Notes under the pieces: generated by a model
What the model saw: only the letters and a program-made list of their open reading frames with translations
Database searches by the model: none
Told to the model about the DNA's origin: nothing
Position numbers and translations under genes: made by a program
Assembly (NCBI RefSeq): GCF_003711845.1
Contig: NZ_RHLQ01000022.1
Coordinates: forward strand, 1 to 53,649
Source: Lysinibacillus halotolerans
Lineage (GTDB): Bacteria > Bacillota > Bacilli > Bacillales_A > Planococcaceae
Direction of reading: 5' to 3'
Length of the DNA: 53,649 nt
Part shown: piece after piece, positions 32,578 through 42,269 of the stretch
Layout of the letters: each line of letters begins with the position of its first letter
How positions within the stretch are numbered: the first letter of the stretch is position 1

Positions 32578-34068
32578 TTATTCTCCTCCTTTCATAACCG
32601 CATCAATATAAATGGAAGGATCCATTAAAACATTTGCTGCTTGTTTAATAAATGGAGTTAACCATTCTGTACCGATTCCGTAAAAAATGGAAACGATTAC
32701 TAACAACATGGTAGGGAAAAAGAGACGATGATATTTCTTTTTCTCAACATGAGTTGCAAGTTGTCCTTGTTCTCCCCAGAAGGCATAAATGAAAATACGC
32801 ATAACAGATAGGAGAACAACAATACTAGAAGCTAGGATGAAAACGCTAGTCCATATATTCCCCGCCTCAAATCCACCTTGGACGATCAGTAATTTTCCAA
32901 TAAATCCACTTAAAGGAGGAACCCCAGCCAAACCGAGGGCTGCAATCAAGTAAAACCAACCTAATGCTGGGTATGTCTTCATAAGTCCGCCCATTTTTCG
33001 TAAGTTAGTTGTACCTGTTACATAAATGACGATACCAATGAGCATAAATAAAGCTGCCTTAATGATCATGTCATGGATTAAATAGAACATAGCTCCTTCT
33101 AGACCAGCTTCATTCATTTGTGCTACACCAAATAAGATGACCCCAACTGCAATTACAATGTTGTAGATAATAATTTGTTTTACATCAAAGTGGGCAAGGG
33201 CACCGATACATCCAGCAACGATTGTAAGAATCGATAATATTAATAGTAATTCATGGGTGTAAGCAAATTCTTGCGTAAAAAATAACGTATATGTACGTGT
33301 AATAGCATATACACCGACTTTTGTAAGCAATGCACCAAATAAAGCCAATACAGGAATGGGTGGTGCAGAATATGCGCCAGGTAACCAAAAATAAAGTGGG
33401 AAAATGGCCGCTTTCATACCGAATACTAATAAAAACAGTACAGCAATGACGGTTAAAATTCCTGGTTGATTAATTTCAGCGATTTTCTGGGAAATATCCG
33501 CCATATTAAGTGTTCCTACTACTGAATAAAGAAAAGCAACGGTTATAACAAAGAATGCTGATGAAATAACATTCACTAGTATGTATTTAATCGATTCTTG
33601 TAACTGTGCTTTTTCTCCTCCAAGGACAATTAAAAGGTACGAAGCCATTAATAACACTTCAAAGAATACAAAAAGGTTAAATATATCCCCTGTTGTAAAA
33701 GCACCATTGACACCCACGATGATAAACATGACTGCGGGGTAATAGAAAAACTGTTCACGTTCTTTTCCAATGGATTCAAACCCGTACCATACGATAAAGA
33801 ACGTCAAAATTAAAGTAGTTAGTACGAGTAAGGCAGAGACCATATCGGATACCATTGTAATCCCAAATGGTGCTGGCCAATTACCAAGAGTAACGGTTTG
33901 TGGACCATTTTCATACACATTGGCGACTAAACCAAATGCACAAAGGATGGAAAGAAGAAGTCCTAACAATGTCGTTATTCGTTGATAAGCTAATTTCTTT
34001 TGCCCAAATATTAATAACATACCGAAGAAAAATGGAATAATGACTGGTAATAAAAGAAAGTTATTCAT
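32578..34068 (-). CDS. mrpD: Mrp antiporter subunit D (proton-channel-like)
   Basis: 496 residues from the ATG at 34068; a GTG at 34077 is too close to GGAAG. About 14 membrane helices. FEVLLMASYLLIVLGG with the key Glu, and the Lys-containing AAIFPLYFWLPGAYSAPP helix, mark the NuoN/MnhD-type proton-pumping subunit. Its start overlaps mrpC by 8 bases. One of two large subunits carrying the ion path. Confidence 0.94.
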   Translation of the reverse strand: MNNFLLLPVIIPFFFGMLLIFGQKKLAYQRITTLLGLLLSILCAFGLVANVYENGPQTVTLGNWPAPFGITMVSDMVSALLVLTTLILTFFIVWYGFESIGKEREQFFYYPAVMFIIVGVNGAFTTGDIFNLFVFFEVLLMASYLLIVLGGEKAQLQESIKYILVNVISSAFFVITVAFLYSVVGTLNMADISQKIAEINQPGILTVIAVLFLLVFGMKAAIFPLYFWLPGAYSAPPIPVLALFGALLTKVGVYAITRTYTLFFTQEFAYTHELLLILSILTIVAGCIGALAHFDVKQIIIYNIVIAVGVILFGVAQMNEAGLEGAMFYLIHDMIIKAALFMLIGIVIYVTGTTNLRKMGGLMKTYPALGWFYLIAALGLAGVPPLSGFIGKLLIVQGGFEAGNIWTSVFILASSIVVLLSVMRIFIYAFWGEQGQLATHVEKKKYHRLFFPTMLLVIVSIFYGIGTEWLTPFIKQAANVLMDPSIYIDAVMKGGE

Positions 34069-34402
34069 TGTCTTCACTTCCTTTCATTAACGTCATGTCA
34101 TCCGTTTTAATTTCTTGATATGCACGATAAGCAAGAACTAAAAAGAATGCTGTTACGCCAAAGCTAATAACGATAGCTGTTAAAATTAACGCCTGTGGAA
34201 GAGGATCAACAAAGTCTGTAATACCATCACTTAAAACGGGTGGTGCACTGCCTTTAAAGCCCCCCATAGTTAAGATGAGTAGATGGGCACCGTGACTAAG
34301 TAAACCTGTTCCAATAATAATACGAAGAAGACTTTTAGATAGTATTAAGTAAATGGCGGCCATAAATAATAAGCCGCATACAAAAGCCATTACTATTTCC
34401 AT
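34061..34402 (-). CDS. mrpC: Mrp antiporter subunit C
   Basis: 113 residues, three membrane helices, NuoK-like: GTGLLSHGAHLLILTMG and DPLPQALILTAIVISFGVTAF match MrpC. It overlaps mrpB by one base and mrpD by 8. Confidence 0.94.
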   Translation of the reverse strand: MEIVMAFVCGLLFMAAIYLILSKSLLRIIIGTGLLSHGAHLLILTMGGFKGSAPPVLSDGITDFVDPLPQALILTAIVISFGVTAFFLVLAYRAYQEIKTDDMTLMKGSEDNE

Positions 34403-34824
34403 TATTCATCCTCCCCAATCGTTTGAATAATGGTCATCGTCACACCAACAACAACCAAATATACCCCTAAATCAAACAATGCTGCTGTATGAAGGGATGT
34501 TTTTCCTAGAATCGGTAAGTGGAAATAATCAAAGAAATGCGTGAAAAATGGTTTATCCACAAACATAGAAAACGCAGCCGTACCTAAGGCGAGAATCAAT
34601 CCAGTCCCAACTAAATAAATATAATTGATGGGGATAATGGATTGAACGGTTTTTAAATCAAAGGCAATAATTAGTAGAACAATCGCACTTGATGTTACTA
34701 AACCTCCTACAAATCCTCCGCCAGGTGTATAATGTCCTGCAAAGAAAATGTGAACAGCATAGAAGAAAATAATGAAAAAGACAATTTTCGCAGTAAACTG
34801 CATTATAACATCGTTAGTTTTCAT
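34402..34824 (-). CDS. mrpB: Mrp antiporter subunit B
   Basis: 140 residues, four membrane helices. FFAGHYTPGGGFVGGLVTSSAIVL is the MrpB/MnhB signature. The ATG overlaps the mrpA stop by 4 bases. Ending GVYLVVVGVTMTIIQTIGED is normal for the family. Confidence 0.94.
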   Translation of the reverse strand: MKTNDVIMQFTAKIVFFIIFFYAVHIFFAGHYTPGGGFVGGLVTSSAIVLLIIAFDLKTVQSIIPINYIYLVGTGLILALGTAAFSMFVDKPFFTHFFDYFHLPILGKTSLHTAALFDLGVYLVVVGVTMTIIQTIGEDE

Positions 34825-37232
34825 AGTTTTTTCTCCTTTCTGCTCAATCTTAATTTTATCATTGCGTAAATTGCTATACCTGCAATTGCCAACACGGCGA
34901 TTTCAAATAAAGTATCAAAACCACGATAGTCAACAAGTATAACGTTTACAATATTTCCTCCACCTGCTAGTGAGTACACTGTTTCTTTGTAATACTCGGA
35001 AATGGAAGGGAACAGTTTTTGCGAGTGGGAAGATAGGGCAACTAAAGTAACCATTGCACCTACTGCAACGGAAACGAACGCTTTACTAAATCTGAAACGT
35101 GTGCGCTCCTCTTCTTTTTTAAATTTCGGTAAATGATAGAACGCCAACAGGAATAACGCAACTGAAATAGTTTCAATTACAAGTTGAGTTAGGGCTAAAT
35201 CTGGTGCATTATACACAACAAAGAATAACGAAACTGTATATCCAACCGCTCCTAATGCAACGATGGAAGTAATTCTTGATTTGGCGAAAACCGTTGTTAT
35301 TGTACCTATCACTAAAACAATAATTAAAATGATTTGATACACATGAATCGTGGATGCTTCTTCGAAAGATAGTTTAAAAGCATCTTTTATAAATAATGTG
35401 CCGATGACGATAATGGCCATGCTACTAAGCATAATGCTTAAATAACGACGAATGGATCCTGTCATATATAAACCAGAAAATCGGCCAATCCATTGGTCAC
35501 AAAGATCATAAATAATAAAATCATATAAATTATTTAAAGTTAATTTAGTAGGTAACGCATTATACATCTTTTGCCATTTAGAAAGGCTTAAGAACAGTAA
35601 TAACCCAAGGATAACGACACCAACGGTCATCCATAATTCTGGTGACTCAATCCCGTGCCAAGCAGTTACGTGGATATTTACTTCCTCTGGACTGCTATAT
35701 AAGTATGGTTGAATCGCCATAACGGCTGGTTTTACAAATGTATCCGCTACTAAATTTGGAATAAAGAATATCGTAATCACTAATGCCGCTAAAATAAGTG
35801 GAGATATTAACATCCCAATTGGTGCCTCATGAGGCTTCTTAGGTAATTGATCCACCTTCAGTTTTCCTGTAAAGGTTCTAAAGACAAAGTAGAAACTATA
35901 AATAAAAGTAAATACACTTGCGATCCAAGCAATAATTGGGAACAATATGCTCCATGTTGAGAAATTAAACAAATCAAACTGAGTGATCGATAGCATAGCA
36001 GTAAAGAACATTTCTTTACTCAAGAAGCCGTTGAACGGTGGTAAACCAGCCATTGAGAAGCTTCCGATGAGTGCAACGGAAAAACTTATAGGCATTAAGC
36101 TCATTAATCCACCAAGTCTTCGGATATCACGAGTACCTGTTTCATGATCTACAATACCGGCAATCATGAACAAACTGCCTTTAAATGTAGCATGGTTAAT
36201 TAAATGAAAGATTGCTGCGAAGGCTGCATATTTAAATACAGTATCTTCCGCACCGTTCACATGATAACTAATCGCTCCAACACCTAAAAGGGACATAATA
36301 AGTCCAAGTTGGCTAACTGTTGAGAAAGCAAGAATCCCTTTTAAGTCTGTTTGTTTCACCGCAAAGAAAGATCCCCAGAATAAAGTGAGTAATCCAATAC
36401 CAGCTACTAACCAAATCCATATTTCTGATTGGGCGAATATCGGAGTAAATCTTGCTACAAGATAAATCCCTGCTTTAACCATTGTTGCAGAGTGTAGGTA
36501 AGCACTAACTGGTGTTGGCGCTTCCATTGCATCTGGCAACCAAATATAAAATGGGAATTGGGCAGATTTAGTAAATGCTCCTAGTAAAATTAATATAAGG
36601 GCAAGTACGAAAAAATCATTTGTGGCCAATTCTGGTGCTTGGTTGATCAATTCTCGAATCGAGAATGTATTTCCTATGATGGATAGTAAAACAAATCCAC
36701 CTAGCATCATCATACCGCCTGCAACCGTTATCATCATTGATTTTAGTGCGCCGAAACGAGATTTATCTCGATGGAACCAATAGCCAATTAATAAAAAGGA
36801 AGAAATCGATGTTAACTCCCAAAATAAGTAAAGAGTAATTGTATTGTCTGATTGAACGACTCCGAGCATAGCCGACATAAACATTAATAAATAAATATAA
36901 AAATTATGTAGCTGCTCTTTCGAACGATCTAAATAAAAAATGGAATATAACACGACAAGGGCGCCAATTCCTGAAATAAGGATTGAGAATAATAGACTCA
37001 ACCCATCTAGATAGGATACAAAGGAAATTCCGAGGGATGGGATCCAATCGAATTCGGATATAACCGTATCACCATCTGCGATAATTGGAACGTAAATCGC
37101 ATAAAAGGTTACTAAAAAAACAGGTACAATTAAAACAAACCAACCAGTATGTATAGGACGTACTTTCTTAAAAAAGAAAGGCATAAAAAGGGCGGCTAGT
37201 ATCGGTATAAAAATACAAAATACTTGAAACAA
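34821..37232 (-). CDS. mrpA: Mrp antiporter subunit A
   Basis: 803 residues from a TTG with AAAGGAGG 6 bases upstream (a longer frame to 37292 has no ribosome site). The first ~650 residues form the NuoL-like channel (LFWELTSISSFLLIGYWFHR with the conserved Glu, KSAQFPFYIWLPDAMEAPTPVSAYLHSATMVKAG). The C-terminal ~150 residues are the MnhA-specific extension. It begins a seven-gene operon in the order A-B-C-D-E-F-G, with every junction overlapping or abutting. The complex exports Na+ in exchange for H+ and is important for alkali and sodium tolerance. Confidence 0.95.
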   Translation of the reverse strand: MFQVFCIFIPILAALFMPFFFKKVRPIHTGWFVLIVPVFLVTFYAIYVPIIADGDTVISEFDWIPSLGISFVSYLDGLSLLFSILISGIGALVVLYSIFYLDRSKEQLHNFYIYLLMFMSAMLGVVQSDNTITLYLFWELTSISSFLLIGYWFHRDKSRFGALKSMMITVAGGMMMLGGFVLLSIIGNTFSIRELINQAPELATNDFFVLALILILLGAFTKSAQFPFYIWLPDAMEAPTPVSAYLHSATMVKAGIYLVARFTPIFAQSEIWIWLVAGIGLLTLFWGSFFAVKQTDLKGILAFSTVSQLGLIMSLLGVGAISYHVNGAEDTVFKYAAFAAIFHLINHATFKGSLFMIAGIVDHETGTRDIRRLGGLMSLMPISFSVALIGSFSMAGLPPFNGFLSKEMFFTAMLSITQFDLFNFSTWSILFPIIAWIASVFTFIYSFYFVFRTFTGKLKVDQLPKKPHEAPIGMLISPLILAALVITIFFIPNLVADTFVKPAVMAIQPYLYSSPEEVNIHVTAWHGIESPELWMTVGVVILGLLLFLSLSKWQKMYNALPTKLTLNNLYDFIIYDLCDQWIGRFSGLYMTGSIRRYLSIMLSSMAIIVIGTLFIKDAFKLSFEEASTIHVYQIILIIVLVIGTITTVFAKSRITSIVALGAVGYTVSLFFVVYNAPDLALTQLVIETISVALFLLAFYHLPKFKKEEERTRFRFSKAFVSVAVGAMVTLVALSSHSQKLFPSISEYYKETVYSLAGGGNIVNVILVDYRGFDTLFEIAVLAIAGIAIYAMIKLRLSRKEKKL

Positions 37233-37404
37233 AATAATCCTCCTTTCAAAAATTGAAGCTAAAAAAACATAAAAAATTCTCGGATAGTTCATATTGTAAC
37301 ATCTAAAAGTAAAGATTTCATCTTACTCGATAAAACCTATACTTGATAATATTCAGTTATTTTCGATAATATATACAGTAGATAAAAGGATCGAGGACAT
37401 AAAA

Positions 37405-37962
37405 ATGAAAAACCCATACATATACGGATATTTACCATTGTTTTCAATTATTCTGTTTAGTTTAACCTTTGGCATTTATATGGTAGGACAATCGATAGAC
37501 TTATTAGTATCGATTGGTATATACGCAGGAATGCGGGAATTTTTAACGGATTTTGAGTTGCGTATATTCTTATTAATTGCATTTACCTTATGTTTTTTTA
37601 TGCTTTTTTCCGCATTAAAACTAATTGGTGAAACGATTCATGAGGTAGGAATGCTTCTGTTTTCAAAAAATAGCAATGGAGAAATGATAAGTGTCGCTAG
37701 AGGCGGCTATGTTATTTTCTTCTTTGGTGCTCTATCAACAGTTTTAGGGGTACAATCGTTCACAATATTGCTCATTTTATTTACTTTAACGATTTTAAGT
37801 TATTTTATTTTTAATATTTATAAAATGAGCCAATTTCTTACCTTGTCAGGTACAATTGGTCTCATCATCTTTGAAATTATTATTTGGACCATTTTAATTA
37901 CGCTTATCGTGTATGTCGGATTAAAATTATATAATGGCTTATTAGCGAGTTTACCTATTTAA
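37405..37962 (+). CDS. yufK: YufK-like membrane protein (DUF5366)
   Basis: 185 residues with about five membrane helices. The N-terminus MKNPYIYGYLPLFSIILFSL and LKLIGETIHEVGMLLFSKN are those of YufK, of unknown function. It is divergent from mrpA; yufK and mrp also lie in the same chromosomal region in B. subtilis. GAGG lies 8 bases before the ATG. A strong terminator follows. Confidence 0.8.
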   Translation: MKNPYIYGYLPLFSIILFSLTFGIYMVGQSIDLLVSIGIYAGMREFLTDFELRIFLLIAFTLCFFMLFSALKLIGETIHEVGMLLFSKNSNGEMISVARGGYVIFFFGALSTVLGVQSFTILLILFTLTILSYFIFNIYKMSQFLTLSGTIGLIIFEIIIWTILITLIVYVGLKLYNGLLASLPI

Positions 37963-37963
37963 C

Positions 37964-38005
37964 AAGAAAGGAGGAACCTTTAAAAAGATCCCTCCTTTCT
38001 TTTAT
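37964..38005. terminator. Terminator between yufK and the PBP gene
   Basis: AAGAAAGGAGG pairs perfectly with CCTCCTTTCTT, followed by TTATTT; the complement on the other strand also ends in T-rich sequence. Confidence 0.82.
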
Positions 38006-39856
38006 TTAATTCATAATCGTATTAAAAATTTTAAAATGGATTTTATCGTCTTGTAATGATTGCATAGACTTCGGATTATCATAACCAATCCAAACAGCTG
38101 CTGTGTATTGATCTGTCAATCCTGCTAACCAAAAGTCTTTATAGTCATTTGTTGTGCCGGTTTTTGCTCCGATATAGGAAGAAGTTATTGTTATTCCTCT
38201 TCCTGTCCCACTAGTTACAACATCCTTTAATAATGAACGTATATATGTGACTGTTTTGTTAGACCAAATTGTTTCCTTTTTAGTTGGCCAACTATAAAGA
38301 ACGTTGCCTTCTAGATCGGTCACTTGGCGAATACTTTTTGCTCTTACATAAGTTCCATCTATAAAACTAGTATATGCATCTGCCAATTCAAGAGTCGTCA
38401 CACCGTAGGATAACCCACCTAGTCCTGCAGCATAGGATTTGTCTTCAGGAACGAGGGATTGAAAGTGGAACTTCTCAATATATTGAAAGGCAGTATTGAG
38501 ACCAATTGTATCTAACAGCCGTAGCGCGGATGTATTGTAACTATACTTAAATGCCGTAGAAATCGAAACATTCCCATAAACTTTTCCATCATAGTTGTCA
38601 GGACAAAAGTCTGCAACACAATATTTTCCACCACTTACAATGGATTTTGGTGTATAATCCGTTGTCTCAAATAGAGGTGCATAGACGACTAATGGTTTGA
38701 AAGAGGAACCGGGCTGGCGGAATCCTTGATAAGCTCTATGAAAATCAAATTTCTTATAATCCTTCCCTGCATATAGACTAACAATTTCCCTTGTTTGATT
38801 GTCGATGACAACGGCACTACTTTGTAAGCTACCGTTTCCTAAAATTTTATTAATAGCTCGTTCATCTTGTAATTGTTTTTTCGAATCAAGGGCTGTATGA
38901 ATGATGATCCCCGATTGAAGTAATTGGTTGACTTTTTCGTCAATTTGCTCGTTAATTTTTTGTTTTTCTTCTTCTGATTTTGACTCTTTGAGCAATTGCT
39001 CATAGCCTTCAGTTATTGCAACTAAATCCTTTAATTCAGCTAAAACATACGTACTATAGGCAGGGTTTTTTTGAATTTTTTCCTTTGTATTTAAAACAAT
39101 TTTTTCTTGTTTATATGTATTGGCTTCTTCTTTTGTAATCACATTATTTTCGGCTAAAATATCAAGCAATCGTTCTTGCCGCTTTTTTGTATTTTCAAAA
39201 TGGTTCAATGGATTATATAAAGAAGGGTTATTTGGAATTGCGGCTATAAAGGCCATTTCAGCGATGGAAAGTTCAGCTAATGGTTTTTGAAAATAAAAAC
39301 TGCTCGCAGCACCAATGCCATATACTTGATTACCGAAAAACATTTCATTCAAATACATTTCAAAAATTTCATCTTTGTCATACTGCTGTTCCAGCTCATA
39401 GGCATAAAAAAGCTCGGTAATTTTACGGGAATAGGTTTTTTCCTCTGATAAATAACGTAGTCGGACAAGCTGTTGCGTTATTGTACTACCACCTTGTTCC
39501 ATGGAATCTTGGGAGGAATTGACAACCACCGCCCTTGTAATGGCTCCTAAATTGAATCCAACATGGTTATAAAATTCTTTATCTTCACTTAGTAAATAGA
39601 TTTGTTTAATGATTTCAGGTACTTCCTTTAATGGAATAGGCTGTCTCCACTCAGTATATTCCTCATTAAATACAAATCCATTTCGGTCAACCATTGTTAC
39701 AGGTAATTGTTTTTCAATGGTAGGGAGCTTAATTTCGCTTTCGATTTGCTCCTGATGGGTTTGGGCTACTGACATTTCATCCGTTATTTCGTTCACAAGT
39801 AGCAAAAGAAGAGAGAAACAACAAAATGTAATCATATAGCCTACTACTTGTTTCAT
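38006..39856 (-). CDS. Class A penicillin-binding protein (PBP1A type)
   Basis: 616 residues from the ATG at 39856; GGGGAGG lies 9 bases upstream, and a start 6 codons earlier overlaps that site. One N-terminal membrane helix (about residues 8-22). The glycosyltransferase domain has EDKEFYNHVGFN, GGSTITQQLVR and RKITELFYAYELEQQYDKDEI. The transpeptidase domain has SSFK with Ser384 and Lys387, SYN in FKYSYNTSAL, and KTGTT. Both activities for cell-wall synthesis are therefore intact. No C-terminal PASTA or Fn3 extension. Which paralogue it is cannot be told from the sequence alone. Confidence 0.93.
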   Translation of the reverse strand: MKQVVGYMITFCCFSLLLLLVNEITDEMSVAQTHQEQIESEIKLPTIEKQLPVTMVDRNGFVFNEEYTEWRQPIPLKEVPEIIKQIYLLSEDKEFYNHVGFNLGAITRAVVVNSSQDSMEQGGSTITQQLVRLRYLSEEKTYSRKITELFYAYELEQQYDKDEIFEMYLNEMFFGNQVYGIGAASSFYFQKPLAELSIAEMAFIAAIPNNPSLYNPLNHFENTKKRQERLLDILAENNVITKEEANTYKQEKIVLNTKEKIQKNPAYSTYVLAELKDLVAITEGYEQLLKESKSEEEKQKINEQIDEKVNQLLQSGIIIHTALDSKKQLQDERAINKILGNGSLQSSAVVIDNQTREIVSLYAGKDYKKFDFHRAYQGFRQPGSSFKPLVVYAPLFETTDYTPKSIVSGGKYCVADFCPDNYDGKVYGNVSISTAFKYSYNTSALRLLDTIGLNTAFQYIEKFHFQSLVPEDKSYAAGLGGLSYGVTTLELADAYTSFIDGTYVRAKSIRQVTDLEGNVLYSWPTKKETIWSNKTVTYIRSLLKDVVTSGTGRGITITSSYIGAKTGTTNDYKDFWLAGLTDQYTAAVWIGYDNPKSMQSLQDDKIHFKIFNTIMN

Positions 39857-39958
39857 ATAATTCGTCCTCCCCAAATATTTCCTAACAGAAGAATATCATA
39901 TATTCAAAAAGAAAAGGAGAGGATTCTAATAGATTCCCCTCCAAATTAATAATCGAAA

Positions 39959-41176
39959 TTATGCATGGCTTTTTAATAGATCATCTAAATATTTTTTTGG
40001 ATACCTTTGTATGATAATGACCACAATCGCTGCAATGAAAAATAGGAAGCCAGTGGAATAAAAGACAGTAGAAATAGTCGCTAGCCCACTTATAAAACCA
40101 CCTAATACCGGGCCAATGACATTTCCTAAAAATCGGAAACTTTGATTATATCCCATAATTTCTCCTTGTACTTCAATCGGTGATTCCCGGCGAATAATAG
40201 CTGTTGTAATCGGAATAAGGCCACCGGAGAACATACCTAATAAAAATCTCAGTACGATTAATTGCCATAGGGAAGTGACAAAGGCCTGTGGGATAATACA
40301 TAGGACACTAACTAGTAGTAATACTTTTAATACTTTTTCGTAGCCAATTGAATCGCCTAAACGACCAAAAAATCGTCCGATTAAAATATTCCCGACCCCA
40401 GCAGCACTAAAGGTGATACCAGATAAAAGGGCTACTTGTTCGGATGTAGTTAAATGGGAAACGTATAATGATAATAATGGTTGGATACTAAAATTCCCTA
40501 TTTGAATTAAGGCAGTAACGAACATTATGCTTAATATAAGTGGGTGGTGGAAAATCGCCCAAAGAATATTTTTTCTTGAATAAAGATTACTTTTTTCTTT
40601 TCGAATCATTTCAGGCTCATGAATGCCAAAAATGATAATAATGGCAGCAATCGTAATGGCGATGGAAGTGAAAATAAACGTGTAATTAAAGCCGACTGCA
40701 TCCGCTATAGTACCGCCGATTACCGGTCCAAATAAAGAACCGCCAACGCTACCAATTTGTAGGGTACCTAAGGTTTTGCCAGCAATATTTTTCGGTGTAT
40801 GTTTACTAATGAAGGCAGTAGAAGTAGGGATAAATCCAGTAACTAATCCCATAATAATTCGTAAAATAAAAAATTGAATTACGTTTGTTACGTAACCCAT
40901 TAAAAAGATGCTTAGGGCAATACCAAAGCAGTTCATAATCATAATCGGTTTATAACCGTATTTATCAGCAATACGTCCCCAAATTGGAGACATAATAAAG
41001 GCGGTTATAAAGGTTGCGCCAAAAATTAATCCTGCCCATTTTTGTACATAGCTCTCTGAAAAATCTCCAAAAGTATTTATATAGAGAGATAAAAAGGGCA
41101 TAATCATCGTCATGGAGCCCGCGACGATAAAATTAGATATTAAAATAATGATAAAATTATGTTTTCGGTTCGACAT
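39959..41176 (-). CDS. Major facilitator superfamily transporter (drug-exporter type)
   Basis: 405 residues, twelve membrane helices. GRIADKYGYKPIMI between helices 2 and 3 is the MFS motif A and FGRLGDSIGYEKVL is its half-repeat. GTLQIGSVGGSLFGPVIGG in helix 5 is like motif C of proton-driven exporters, which suggests efflux. The substrate is not predictable. It is divergent from ppiB. Confidence 0.9.
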   Translation of the reverse strand: MSNRKHNFIIILISNFIVAGSMTMIMPFLSLYINTFGDFSESYVQKWAGLIFGATFITAFIMSPIWGRIADKYGYKPIMIMNCFGIALSIFLMGYVTNVIQFFILRIIMGLVTGFIPTSTAFISKHTPKNIAGKTLGTLQIGSVGGSLFGPVIGGTIADAVGFNYTFIFTSIAITIAAIIIIFGIHEPEMIRKEKSNLYSRKNILWAIFHHPLILSIMFVTALIQIGNFSIQPLLSLYVSHLTTSEQVALLSGITFSAAGVGNILIGRFFGRLGDSIGYEKVLKVLLLVSVLCIIPQAFVTSLWQLIVLRFLLGMFSGGLIPITTAIIRRESPIEVQGEIMGYNQSFRFLGNVIGPVLGGFISGLATISTVFYSTGFLFFIAAIVVIIIQRYPKKYLDDLLKSHA

Positions 41177-41395
41177 TTCTGTTCACTTTCTTCCTAATAA
41201 TTCTCCATCATTTGTTTCGTGAAATTGATGTTTTGTCAAGTATAACGTATTTCGGAAACCGAAGAAAGGGCAAAAAGGATATTAGCGGAAAATTTAAACG
41301 TTCTATGATAAACTGTACGAGGTATTAAATGATTTTTATTTATATAAAGGAATACCTAAATCGAACATATTTTATTGTAAAAGGAGAGACTTTTC

Positions 41396-41983
41396 ATGTT
41401 TCCACAATTAACGAAAGAATTAAACCCAGGTGAAGTTTTAGTTGAAATGAATACTACTTTAGGTTCAATCAAAATAAAACTTTTCCCTGAACATGCACCA
41501 AAAACGGTAGAAAACTTTTTAGGACACGCAAAATCCGGATATTATAATGGTATCATTTTCCACCGAGTAATTTCAGATTTTATGATTCAAGGTGGTGACC
41601 CAACTGGAACAGGGATGGGTGGTGAATCTATCTGGGGCAATTCTTTCGAAGATGAATTTAATGAACAGTTGTTCAACTTACGAGGAGCCCTTTCAATGGC
41701 CAATGCAGGTCCAAACACAAATGGTTCCCAATTCTTTATCGTTCAAATGCAACATACACCGAACAATATGATTCAACAAATGGAGCAAGCTGGATATCCA
41801 AAAGAAATTATTGAAGCATATGCCAACGAAGGTGGAACACCTTGGTTAGATTTCAAACATACTGTATTTGGACATGTAGTTGAAGGCATGGACGTTGTTG
41901 ACAAAATTGCGAACGTTGACAAAGATATGCGCGACAAACCGCTTGAAGATGTTAAAATTGAATCGATTACAGTAGTCGAATAA
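41396..41983 (+). CDS. ppiB: Cyclophilin-type peptidyl-prolyl isomerase
   Basis: 195 residues. [22 protein letters not shown] holds the active-site Arg/Phe/Gln and NTNGSQFFI the substrate-binding stretch. It is longer than the ~145-residue B. subtilis PpiB because of an insert (about residues 119-150, [20 protein letters not shown] and on), also found in homologues from related genera. No signal peptide, so it is a cytoplasmic folding catalyst. GGAGA lies 7 bases before the ATG. Confidence 0.94.
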   Translation: MFPQLTKELNPGEVLVEMNTTLGSIKIKLFPEHAPKTVENFLGHAKSGYYNGIIFHRVISDFMIQGGDPTGTGMGGESIWGNSFEDEFNEQLFNLRGALSMANAGPNTNGSQFFIVQMQHTPNNMIQQMEQAGYPKEIIEAYANEGGTPWLDFKHTVFGHVVEGMDVVDKIANVDKDMRDKPLEDVKIESITVVE

Positions 41984-42009
41984 TACAATGAAAGAAGTGT
42001 GACAACAAA

Positions 42010-42228
42010 ATGGATCGATTCGTTATCCTAGGATTTTTATATTTCCCAGAGGATAAAAGTTCATACATCCCAGCCGCAATAGAAATGGTATTTTTAGTCA
42101 TCCTATGTTTTTTGGCCTTCATGTGGTTTAAACGTTTGTCTAAAAAGCAAGAACAAAAAACAAAGGATTTGGAACAGCGAATTTTAAGCGAGCGCCAACA
42201 AAACATACAATCTAAAGTAGAAAAGTAA
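42010..42228 (+). CDS. Small membrane protein (hypothetical)
   Basis: 72 residues: one hydrophobic helix (about 20-40, IPAAIEMVFLVILCFLAFMW) and a charged helical tail (KKQEQKTKDLEQRILSERQQ) that could form a coiled coil. The ribosome site (AAAGAAGTGTG) is weak. It is 26 bases after ppiB and a strong terminator follows, which supports a real transcribed unit. I do not recognise the family. Confidence 0.55.
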   Translation: MDRFVILGFLYFPEDKSSYIPAAIEMVFLVILCFLAFMWFKRLSKKQEQKTKDLEQRILSERQQNIQSKVEK

Positions 42229-42230
42229 TG

Positions 42231-42263
42231 AAAAAAGGGCAACCGTTGTTGGTTGCCCTTTTA
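42231..42263. terminator. Terminator before patB
   Basis: AAAAGGGCAACC pairs perfectly with GGTTGCCCTTTT around GTTGTT; it serves the convergent genes on both sides. Confidence 0.88.
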
Positions 42264-42269
42264 TGAACT